A DNA stretch of 64,000 bases from positions 1 to 64,000 of the forward strand of contig NZ_JABXKQ010000084.1 of assembly GCF_017114945.1 (NCBI RefSeq). Reading direction: 5' to 3'. This stretch comes from Nostoc sp. JL34. GTDB taxonomy: Bacteria > Cyanobacteriota > Cyanobacteriia > Cyanobacteriales > Nostocaceae. The notes under the pieces are model-generated. The model saw only the letters and a program-made list of their open reading frames with translations. It made no database searches and was not told where the DNA came from. The stretch's first letter is position 1; the number at the start of each line of letters is the position of its first letter. Below are positions 58,401 through 62,060 of this stretch, piece by piece. The translations under genes and the position numbers were made by a program.

Positions 58401-58593
58401 AGTGAGGGAAGTACTGAAGATAGGCAGTATTGATTACAATCAGACTTTCCAGAATTACGGATTAGACTCCATATCGGCAACCCAATTGGCAATTAAGCTT
58501 GAGAAGCATTTGGAGCAAGAGATTCTGCCCCAGTGGCTAATTGACTATCCAACAATTACATTGCTTGCTCGTCACTTAATTACCCAGAGATAA
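41875..58593 (+). CDS. Giant trans-AT polyketide synthase, loading module plus three extension modules
   Basis: 5572 residues in one frame. Domain order with approximate residues: methyltransferase 12-228 (LVELGCGNG at 41-49), GNAT 238-440, ACP1 (Ser498); KS1 635-1064 (Cys804), post-KS linker 1143-1306, KR1 1340-1790, C-methyltransferase 1840-2146, ACP2 (Ser2237); KS2 2327-2769 (Cys2503), linker to 2937, two crotonase-like domains 3015-3212 and 3242-3515, ACP3 (Ser3574), ACP4 (Ser3750); KS3 3876-4299 (Cys4044), linker to 4490, KR2 4549-5326, ACP5 (Ser5452), ACP6 (Ser5532). All three KS keep Cys-His-His. There is no acyltransferase domain, so malonyl units must come from a separate enzyme (trans-AT). 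Each KS is followed by the PTYPF...RYW-type linker typical of trans-AT systems. No ribosome site supports the ATG at 41875; the ATG at 41899 is an alternative. The order resembles the first half of pederin-type synthases. Interdomain linkers carry intergenic repeats in frame. Confidence 0.95.
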   Translation: MTRSPGRKMVQQSHFELWPILKNHILSIFNAPNFKEQPRVLVELGCGNGLLLQQIYLWIRDHSLRGNVLDEHDLTLVGIEQCPDLIQTATRNLGDIPADVISMPLNCPEQILRELDGRITAKKQDILFVQSVCHLNDEESDLSDIRDITEYNRQMLSEWSNVVGRHGLLICQSHPVLLQLTKDINYLSHDFNNLPNEAVPKTSDIGAESFLILAANVGLFPASQLTPTDTSVVHFQKVDYRIRHTRSSDLPALVQLEKECWSIELQATSTNLVDRLNNYPEGQLVLELPDYDNNYKVVGAIYSQRIESADQIQTIAANRVSELHSQNGSIVQLLAVNILPKVQERRLGDHLLEFMLQRCSAIDGIESVVAVTLCKEFHRHEFSFEEYIRQRNVRGKLIDPILRFHELHGANIEWIVENYRPLDRNNQGHGVLVRYPIHQRRRDDRRINDAAKWDAEPQAWDTELATAFLEATVQSCLDDEKRSGYKFDRPLMEMGLNSVDLLILSEQISARFGLILDPAFFFSYTTPEKVLMFLIEKQKLSVTQNEKAGGKGAGSRGEKPSPSLVDGVSTKSEREQGSVHPQGVRFVPPVPSSPCPLPPASYQNVASPFVAPTDTLLTTTPKSAISWRTEATDSDDAVAIVGLACRLPGGINNPESLWDLLKNGGSVIEKLPEGRWQWPRDIDPEGKHQGIDWGGFLSQIDLFDAGFFRISAIEAQSMDPQQRILMELAWQTLENAGITANKVAGSSTGVFVGASGSDYCRVMEQVGIPIEAHVATGTSLAALANRISYFFDLRGPSIVIDTACSSSLMAVHQAVQSIRAGECLQALVGGIHIMSHPANSIAYYKAGMLAHDGKCKTFDDRADGYVRSEGAVMFLLKQLRQAKADGDLIYATIKGSASNHGGQSAGLTVPNPQQQAALLTNAWKASGVAPNTISFIEAHGTGTALGDPIEIQGIQQAFSEWSQTPQVAISCGLGSLKTNLGHLEAAAGIAGLLKVVLCLQHQELPANQHFGHLNRHINLADSPFYIVDRHQKWDRPNESIPRRAGVSSFGSGGANAHVVVEEYDVGCSVELGTGDWGLGIGDWEDKSVDSDPSQILFAQRSHEKKFLAESPVKSTQSPSGQDSPTSLAEVVESWALPAEKVDDRTSEPFLFVLSAQNTAQLRDYVKQFEQWLSSLSDEQCSLAELTRFLQSHRQAFEERLAVVAASRVDLVNKLRQFPDIGESGFQGNIKHPSREVKTLIRGTLGEQVIQAALAGRDWEQLAALWVAGVSLDWCLLDENKLPTASSKHWRFSVPTYPFAKNRFWLPGTTSLQESALPDANASVKLEQADEQSASEAELFTLKLVWQPVDISSCEKSGSKMPDGKTVIIGGTPEQKQVLQTYFTQCEFMAIATDADIHDLVEQLKLLGRIAHIIWVGGSNSARHDFPENLLVNQASDLVQVYRLLKAAAVIYGNERLQWTAIALQSQVVFCGEDPDPTQAGIHGFIGSIAKEFPQWKFRLLDMPSPAGTSYIWPVPEMFVPFDSDVRSLAWRDGKWYRPILAKLFLSEPGRSAYRAGGVYVVIGGAGGLGEVWSQYLSEKYRAQIVWIGRSPLNETIQQKLEAIANLGPMPRYISADATSQEELQRAYEQIKREFGSVQGVVHAAVGLFDRSFKDTDEARLRTVLSAKVDVSVRLAQVFHTEDLDFVLFFSSIEALSQSGGLSGYAAGCAFKDAFSQCLASRWNCPVKVIHWGHWAIGTGDRISQASKTRLKQRGIGLLESKESMQALECLVSNNRLNQLALIKSASVEAIDWYDGGEFVVSFEEVTPSIIHEIRHIDVAPNQSIGQLQADSIFQCKQMQPLLIRLLRTSLNALNLHSSGSVPDFYAKWLAASISILTQNEAGAGLESPNIVWQAWKEARDNWPEADSKQRAFSLVETCVRALPEILSGQKRGTDSLFPNGSLQIVEGIYRDNSVADYFNEVLAKSLRSAIEARLKHDPHTKLRILEIGAGTGATTKAMLSKLAGLEDSISEYRYTDISRAFLLHAQEKFIPDHPFVEIGIFDVEQPLAGQKIAGGTYDFAIATNVLHATRNIRQTLRNVKACLRTNGLILLNELCDQTLFGHLTFGLLEGWWRHEDPELRIDGTPLLSVESWERVLQTEGFQSPWFPAAIARSLGQQAIVAESDGLVRQNRPSVGNATRTVESGSGISSIDAINESDDTSLRQKATRFFQQLVAKILRMDPEQIEADEPFQSYGIDSILVVQIAGALQEKFGGIHSTLLFEVQTLGELVNYFVEYRRSDLIAQLSNNRESATTLDQNAASESPDAEPAAAIATNTSRLAARSRSNTTDAIAIIGMSGRYPMAKDLSTFWERLKAGTDCISEIPRDRWSWEDHFHPHVEEAVELGKSYCKWGSFLDDAKEFDAQFFGISPHEVVNIDPQERIFLQAAWEALEDAGHTRQMLESQYQQQVGVFVGVTRTGFDLYGSELWRQGKIGHPHTSFSSIANRLSYFLNLRGPSMPIDTMCSSSLTAVHEACQHLQNGSVQLAFAGGVNLYLHPSSYNILCASKMLSKDGCCKSFGNHGNGFVPGEGVGVVLLKPLSVAIADRDNIYAVIRGTHVNHGGKTNGYTVPNPKAQAELVFEALEKSGVDAREVSYIEAHGTGTELGDPIEVAGLTKAFQLHTQDTSFCAIGSVKSNVGHLEAASGIAGLTKAILQLRHKQLVPSLHADELNPNIDFPQTPFYVQRHLQHWPQPIVEVDGKTKTVPRIAGVSSFGAGGVNAHVVVEEYDEEPTSESEIGDTPVLMLLSARNNGCLAAYANKLHQFLEAGAVNLQNLAYTLQVGREALQSRIAMLVYSQSDAIAKLDAFIKGKSDIDDCYVGLAGKDKATVLKWNSDPDLLKQITAWTEEGCYARLAELWVKGVNIDWSRLRRTSTISPRRISLPTYSFERKRYWLELEGNNSSQITPTVNTQATSGEQSSKAIELNDQQQTIDSPKSRKLITLVDTDKVQCDKVNRRNRQPIRLSDPADLTPQTKVTSSFLSLSPQGEGIVEIRIAAADRPLDASRLSTELRDKMRSLALRDEVRVLLLVDDGGLFSGSITHNDVPVMRALIGFLLELELPLIVLLKSDIRGLGWNLASLCDFLIFRESGQFCHRGLSDRDRSIIEERFGKSFASRFFALPHLCSGQALVEMGLDCLVAADDRLDDLACDFATQISHSPQRSLIELKKQLSRSVQSLVRHAYFPSPANSNIELSDVSAVPFFTHQDLKRMVEENDQWLASPTLVATYCDVVHVHTFGNGVVQVTLADTANKNMFSNAFSEGLTQAFEHIESVPTYKVVVLIGYNQYFACGGTKSGLQDIYNGRARFTDNDIHSLPLRCHLPAIAAMQGHAIGGGWSLGMFCDVNIFSEESIYQTPYMQYGFTPGAGSTLIFPARLGPNLSREILFGGREYKGAELKERGISMPVLPRSQVLGYALKLAHHLAKFSQNELVQRKNQATAGLKDLLDAVHTQELAMHEKTFVGQSQVLKNIHERFDRGIELGIGDRGLGTGDWEDKSGDSDQNQLVIQTLRETIAAELFLETEEIDEDAKFVDLGLDSISAVMWIKRINVKFDLSLPATKVYSYPTLREFANYVQQSSNVLNGLKNRQGSREQGAGEKVQMGIRPRLNENHLTEVGDSDPCSAPLHRSWLGSFPPAPCPLPPASSLKEQTATPEATIVGDRVENCPPAPMPLNRELPSSPSILNILTESLAEELFMEATEIDEEAKFVDMGMDSITAVTWIRKINQLFGSSLPATDVYKYPTLSDFARNIEQTVARMQSNNAVALSPQTASAHQKSAELKVLSAELEMRKNISLLQSPSFKDEVRLDTQHGLNAPILLSTTEIPEESLPTPADRNYYSSDAIAIIGMAGRFPQAKNLAEFWENIANGKNCVSEIASDRWNLADFYDPDRNVANKTYCKSMGALEDIDQFDPLFFHISPREAEFMDPQQRLFLQTSWQCIEDAGYNPTSFAGSKCGVFVGCETGDYGKIVQRYELNALGLLGSSAALLPARISYFLNLQGPCMAIDTACSASLVAIANACDSLLLGHSDAALAGGVYVLSGPEMHIMMSKAGILSPDGRCFTFDRRANGFVPGEGVGVMLLKRLADAEKDGDDICGVIRGWGVNQDGKTNGITAPNGQSQQRLQKQVYERFQIQPADIQLVEAHGTGTRLGDPIEVEALCETFREFTNKEKFCAIGSLKSNIGHLATAAGVAGVIKVLLAIRNKKLPPTINYESLNEHINLDSSPFYINTKCTDWIVDAEPRRAAINCFGFSGTNAHMVIEEYVNRSDRHPAITDVAPAQPYPILLSAKNEQRLWEYAEQLLKHLESQTQPGQQPTALRYRLCDLAYTLQVGREPMDARLGFVADTLTEVRQKLRRFLDRSLSTQMKSFDSIYCGLVGSDSSDFIKFAADSDIVTTTNSWLSQRKYSKVMELWVRGVAIDWTQIYTTGVTAPKRIRLPTYPFARERYWIGKEMGAIADLSVKKSEFADRLDSASQLGDFQEINYPSCGVGILPALNMGRVRTPIPQENLGCFFTCQSLEWTPEALPEDIPWSDRFADYQDQKILIVYASDRDKEGICSLLRKIEASVGLERSLNLQCLSFDALTTISIGQPLNVVLAVESKDDTARNYFEILGEWLKSQQGLFDTYYLTANTEGFADIENDPATGAIATSLSNNCRIISVQQGTSCAEKYQVLLREWLSRNPLDERSRLEWVRYDGVERFVLHRAKYQPVESEEKSKRLYSIQKKWKQGAVRPTETSSFQGEMLILVNEETADLGQCLFNQQRAVIVYCANNDSDRNRQISAQILDFRDSSCGLESAKTILSQLERIRIVVDLSALYQSSKDCDRDALGKIAFYQQLIAVSSDLDILYVTKGLQHFRSDTISLAGAKLAGLIKVLSAEHAYVASRHIDIDTAMLRNPGLLEQALTQELTANLEETEICYRQQERFVPYLEAELEKGTGDWGLGTGDWENLEGDSDLNQVLFAQGLVEKKTLPSPHSPLFPEATPPSPAKSPGAPFLPDFGASCRGGMAGHVEEPRADFSIRSDGVYVISGGTGGIGLEIADYLVAKGARKLVLMGLNPLPPKTKWGDDREQYSEHLKVKLGKLASLDRQVEHLSIYTGSLTESHQLADFFAEIRDRVGSIGGVIHSAGITSDFKKPAFVTKDLAGIAAVLEPKVAGLEALAAVFANDTLDFFVAFSSLTGLIPRFAKGSCDYALANAYVDWFMAYQNTQPHKRGYKSITWVDWHETGMAARAPSCIFKAMQNNLDKIGLFTHSNEVGKDLFELALQQQEAAWVLNTELDPTKFGEAAPTLLFARDRSASNSQTEVSSIQYQIEQWESLVQKQGFIAPECVTNIISLSEIKRLEPQLIQRIYRLLFPQTTAKAFDKESHEAIAFNANDSQPNQPDAPTINVIREVATQVLKLKEIDDNRKFQDYGLDSISATQLAIRLEKRLQKEVQPQWLLDFPTVKLLTDCLQRQPVPLAVHGEVIAKAIEKAVREVLKIGSIDYNQTFQNYGLDSISATQLAIKLEKHLEQEILPQWLIDYPTITLLARHLITQR
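43516..43676. repeat. In-frame foldback repeat A, between ACP1 and KS1
   Basis: A G-rich arm (GGGGGCAGGGAGCAGGGGAGA) and a C-rich arm (TCTCCCTGCCCCCTGCCCCC) enclose a short core. The translated stretch (residues about 548-601) is low-complexity and rich in Gly, Ser and Pro, unlike the domains beside it. It belongs to the genome's intergenic GCAGGGA repeat family. Confidence 0.8.
43776..48710 (+). other. Module 1: KS-KR-cMT-ACP
   Basis: KS1 has DTACSSSL, EAHGTG and KTNLGH, so it should elongate. KR1 binds NADPH through GGAGGLG and has the Ser/Tyr pair (FFSSIEAL, GYAAGCAF); the usual Asn after the Tyr is Cys. The C-methyltransferase has ILEIGAGTGATT and should add an alpha-methyl. The expected product is a 3-hydroxy-2-methyl acyl chain. 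Confidence 0.85.
45087..45229. repeat. In-frame foldback repeat B, after KS1
   Basis: GGGACTGGGGATTGGGGAC... and ...GAGTCCCCAGTAAAG...CCCAGTCCCC are inverted ends around a core with GATTCAGACC and TTGTTCGCGCAG. It codes residues about 1071-1119 between KS1 and its linker domain. Core and arms match repeat F below, showing one element family. Confidence 0.85.
52425..52491. repeat. In-frame repeat C, between ECH and ACP3
   Basis: AGGGATTGGGGATCGGGGACTAGGGACTGG followed by GAAGATAAGTCTGGGGATTCAGACC (here split: G-rich arm, then core). It is nearly identical to the left half of repeat B, including the preceding TTGAACT. The right arm is missing. It codes residues about 3518-3539. Confidence 0.8.
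52742..52916. repeat. In-frame foldback repeat D, between ACP3 and ACP4
   Basis: A GGGAGCAGGGAGCAGG arm and a CCCCCTGCTCCCTGCCCCC arm enclose a core with GGGGACTCAGACCC. It separates the two tandem ACPs by about 60 low-complexity residues, which makes this pair unusually widely spaced. Confidence 0.8.
53309..53345. repeat. In-frame repeat G, GTGCTGAGTTGAAA units before KS3
   Basis: AAGTGCTGAGTTGAAAGTGC followed by TGAGTGCTGAGTTAGAAATG, a tandem of GTGCTGAGT units typical of cyanobacterial intergenic DNA. It is read as KVLSAELKVLSAELE-like sequence in the ACP4-KS3 linker. Confidence 0.65.
55435..55499. repeat. In-frame small palindromic repeat E, before KR2
   Basis: TCTTGTGGGGTGGGCATCCT and GGACACCCATCCCACAAGA form inverted ends with an inner GCCCGCC/GGACGGG stem. 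The outermost TCTTGTGGGG is shared with the MITE-like element at 20725. It codes CGVGILPALNMGRVRTPIPQ in the KS3-KR2 linker. Confidence 0.8.
56784..57003. repeat. In-frame foldback repeats F inside KR2
   Basis: First element, 56784-56910: GGGACTGGGGACTGGGG arm, core with GATTCAGACC and TTTGTTCGCGCAGG, and TAGTCCCCATTCCCCC arm. A second palindrome follows: CGCCATTCCTCCC (56957-56969) / GGGAGGAATGGCG (56991-57003). Together they add about 75 residues between the structural and catalytic halves of KR2. Confidence 0.85.
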
Positions 58594-58605
58594 GTTGTAA
58601 AAAGC

Positions 58606-59739
58606 ATGACTACTTCCATCGAAGAATTGCTCGGTCTACAGCGCCCGACTGCAACCCATAAAAAGGAAAGTAACAACCAAATTTCGTTCAGCTTGCTGTT
58701 TTTCTCTGACGTGAGGAAAGATGTGACGGACAAGCAGAAATATGAATTCGTGCGCGACATCACGGTATTTGGCGATCGCGCAGGGTTTACGGCAATCTAC
58801 ATACCTGAGCGACACTTCTACGAATTTGGTTCCATCTTCGCCAATTCGGCGGTGATGGCATCCTATTTAATTCCGCAGACGACCCGCATTCGGTTTAGAA
58901 CAGCTGGAATTTCCCTACCTCTGCACCATCCGGCTGAAATCGTCGAGTGGTGGGCGATGAATGATATATTATCTGGTGGACGAGTGGATCTTGGTTTTGG
59001 TTCGGGATGGAACAAGCCAGATTTTATTTATGCGCCGGAAGAATATGCCGAGCGACGCAAAATTTGTAGTGACTGGATTCCGCTGGTGCAAAAGCTTTGG
59101 CGTGGCGAAACTGTCGCCTTTCCCGGCCCCGACGGTGAACTAATACCGATTGTGGTTTATCCACGTCCCCTGCAAAAGGAACTGAACGTCTGGCTGCTTG
59201 TCACAAAGAATAATGACGGTTTTTTTTACGCAGGTCGTCAAGGTTACAACGTTTTCACCATGCTCTACGGAAATAACTTTGAAGCTATGCGAGAAAAGAT
59301 CGCATTATATCGTCAGGGACGGGAGGAAGGGGGTCACGATCCCAAGAAAGGCATAGTAACTCTAATGCTACATACGTTGGTTCACGAAAGCCGTGACTTG
59401 GTGCATAAGGTTGTTGAATTACCCTTTAAGGCATATATCAAAAGTTCTCTAGACGCGCACGTACAAGCACTGGATGATAATGAAGGTGTCTCAGCGAAAG
59501 AGAAGGCCAAAATACTCGATTACGCATATCAACGGTATGTTAAAACAGCAGCTATTTTCGGCACCGTGGACGACGGCAGGAAAGTCATTGATGAAGCGAT
59601 CGCGATCGGTGTTAACGATATCGCCTGCTTGGTTGATTTCGGAGTGGATTACTCCTTGGTAAAGGAGTCGCTCTCCTACCTGGAACAATTGATTTCGTAT
59701 TATAGCAACAGTCAAGGTGGTCAGGACATCAACAGATGA
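58606..59739 (+). CDS. Luciferase-like FMN-dependent monooxygenase (MupA/Atu3671 type)
   Basis: A 377-residue LLM-class flavin enzyme. FSLLFFSDVRKD opens the barrel, followed by GDRAGFTAIYIPERHFYEFG and HPAEIVEWWAMNDILSGGRVDLGFGSGW, typical of the subgroup found in NRPS/PKS clusters. The start lies 12 bp after the synthase stop, so it is co-transcribed. Stand-alone flavin oxygenases in pederin-type clusters hydroxylate the chain next to the future amide; here that role is inferred. A flavin reductase partner is not in the window. Confidence 0.9.
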   Translation: MTTSIEELLGLQRPTATHKKESNNQISFSLLFFSDVRKDVTDKQKYEFVRDITVFGDRAGFTAIYIPERHFYEFGSIFANSAVMASYLIPQTTRIRFRTAGISLPLHHPAEIVEWWAMNDILSGGRVDLGFGSGWNKPDFIYAPEEYAERRKICSDWIPLVQKLWRGETVAFPGPDGELIPIVVYPRPLQKELNVWLLVTKNNDGFFYAGRQGYNVFTMLYGNNFEAMREKIALYRQGREEGGHDPKKGIVTLMLHTLVHESRDLVHKVVELPFKAYIKSSLDAHVQALDDNEGVSAKEKAKILDYAYQRYVKTAAIFGTVDDGRKVIDEAIAIGVNDIACLVDFGVDYSLVKESLSYLEQLISYYSNSQGGQDINR

Positions 59740-59757
59740 TACAACTTAGACACAAAA

Positions 59758-59830
59758 AGACTTTTCACCCAGTCCCCATTCCCTAGTCCCCAGTCCCCAG
59801 TCCCCATTCCCCAGTCCCCAGTCCCCAGCT
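59758..59830. repeat. CCCAGTCCCCA heptamer repeat between two cluster genes
   Basis: About nine copies of AGTCCCC/ATTCCCC, the complement of the TGGGGAC family, fill most of the 118-bp gap between the monooxygenase and the second synthase. No ribosome site is visible before the next ATG. Confidence 0.85.
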
Positions 59831-59857
59831 ATATTTGCCATATATTAAATATTAATT

Positions 59858-62060
59858 ATGGATACGGAATACCAGCTTAAATGTATTGAAGAGACATTTT
59901 ATCGGGACTCAAGGCAGTCCCTGCCCTCCAGAGAACCAGAATTGATTGTGCCGCCTTCGTTCCAAATTGAGCCGATCGCAATTGTGGGACTGTCTGGCTA
60001 CTTGCCTGGTTGTATGTCCGTCCGTGAATTTTGGCAAGCTTTAGACGCAGACCGTTCGTTGATTGAGGAAATCCCTGGAGAACGCTTTGATTGGCGCAAC
60101 TATTACGATCCGTCAGGCAAAGATCCTGGAAAGACGCGGTGTAAATGGGGCGGCTTTATTCCCGATGTTGCAGGCTTTGACGCGCATTTCTTTAAGATTC
60201 TTCCCTTCGATGCTAAACAAATAGACCCAAGGCAGCGGTTGCTGCTCATGTCGGTGTATCAAACTTTATGTGATGCCGGATACGCCCCCGCAACGCTGAA
60301 GAAATCCCGCACCGGAGTTTATGTTGCTCATCAGGACGATGATTATCTCCAGATATTGAATGAACGCGGACTCGATCCAGGTGAAGGGTACGGGCAGGCA
60401 TCGCTACTGGCTAATCGAATCGCTTACTTTTTTGATTTTCGAGGCCCCAGCGAGATCGTAGATGCACAGTGCGCTGGTGCGGCAGTCGCTTTGCATCGAG
60501 CTGTATCGGCACTGCGATCCGGTGAAATCAGCCATGCTATTGTCAGTGCCGCCAACTTGCTCTTGCGCCCGCAGCCTTTCTTGGCACTGTCGCGCACCAA
60601 ACAATTGAGCCGCACCAATACCGTGAAGTCGTTTCAAGAGAATGCAGACGGTCATTTACGAGCTGAAGGTGTTGTCAGTGTGATGTTGAAGCGCCTCACA
60701 CAAGCCGAAGCAGACGGCGATTTTATTTATGCGCTGATATCAAATACGGCGGTCAACTTTAATGGTCAAGGGGGTACTTCGAGTGCTTCTCCGAACATAG
60801 AGAGTCATGTAGAGTTGATCGAGCGATGCTATGGAGAAGCTGGTATTGACCCGCGTGATGTGAGCTATATCGAAGCTCAGGGCATGGGAAATCGTCTTTC
60901 TGACTTGGCGGAGTGGGAAGCCTTTAATCGGGCACTGCGATCACTAGCCAAAGCTAGAGGCGTGACTTTGGATCTCCACTCTTGTCGAATTAGTACGCTC
61001 AAGCCTTTAATCGGGCATATGGAATCGACATCTGCTCTGGGGGCGCTGCTGAAGATCGTCCGTAGTTTGGAAACCGAGCGGATTCACAAGATTCTCGGTT
61101 TTTCTGGCGCGGATATGGCGCTGGACACAGACAATCAGCCCTGTGTCCTTGCCAGCGAGACATTGCCTTGGAACAAAACGGACAAGCCGCGCCTCGCCGG
61201 ACTGCATTCTTTTGGGATGAGCGGCAACAATGCTCATATTTTAATTCAGGAGTATCGTCCGTCAGAGAAAGAATATTCCCCGACTCAATCCTTGCCTGTC
61301 ATTCAAGAGTTTCTCATCGTACTTTCTGCGAAAAGTGAGAAATCGTTAAAAGCCCTAGCAAGCGAACTCAACCAGTTTCTTGCCACTCCACCAGTCCCTG
61401 ATTTAAAGGACATTGCCCACACATTATACAATGGGCGCGAACACATGGACTATCGAATGGCGATGGTCGTTTGCGATCGCCAACAATTGAGGGCTGGACT
61501 GCAATCCTATATCGCAGCGCCCGATCGCATTTCGACAAAAAAAGGGAATCCCAATGTCTTTATTGGCACAGTGAGTTCTGCTCAAGAGCAAGATACTTCA
61601 AGTTTTGCAGGAATGCAAGCGATCGCAGCGGCGTGGGTGCAAGGCAGTGCAATTTCATGGCCGGAACATCCTACCGCCCGCCGGGTGCCACTTCCTGGTT
61701 ATCCCTTTGAGACACAGCGCTATTGGCTGGATGAAGAAATACAGCCCCCTCCATCTCTGGCAGCAATTCCTAAGACAGGATTTCAGGACTTTGCGATCGA
61801 TCCAGGACAATCCAGTGAAGAGAACCTGCGTCGATATCTCACCTGTATTCTAGTCGAGTTCCTTGACCTACCACCAGATCGAATCGACGAGAATAAACAT
61901 CTGCAAGATTACGGCATCGACTCTCTTGCAGGAATGCGGGTGATTCGCAGTCTGTCGGAAACCTTCGACATCGAAGTTCTGGGTCGAGATTTGCTCCAGC
62001 ATCCGACAATCCGATCGCTATCAAAACACCTGAGTCAAAGAATCGACTTGGAGGCGAACA
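59858..62060 (+). other. Non-elongating module KS0-ACP
   Basis: The KS has Cys but Gln in place of the first catalytic His, so it can accept and pass on an acyl chain but probably not decarboxylate malonyl-ACP. The ACP follows directly. Such KS0-ACP pairs commonly hold the chain while a free-standing enzyme modifies it; here the flavin monooxygenase gene sits immediately upstream. Confidence 0.75.

Larger units (their letters stand above)
53500..58590 (+). other. Module 3: KS-KR-ACP-ACP
   Basis: KS3 has DTACSASL, EAHGTG and KSNIGH. KR2 has SGGTGGIG, FSSLTGL and DYALANAY, so the catalytic Ser, Tyr and Asn are present and a beta-hydroxyl is predicted. Two ACPs (both GLDSISATQLAI) end the protein. 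No docking domain or thioesterase is visible after ACP6, so transfer to the next synthase must use the ACP-KS interface. Confidence 0.85.

Noticed and set aside
41875-58593. Large shadow frames on both strands across the synthase gene
   Set aside because: They are overlapping frames in high-complexity coding DNA; none carries a recognisable domain or a ribosome site, and the main frame is continuous.
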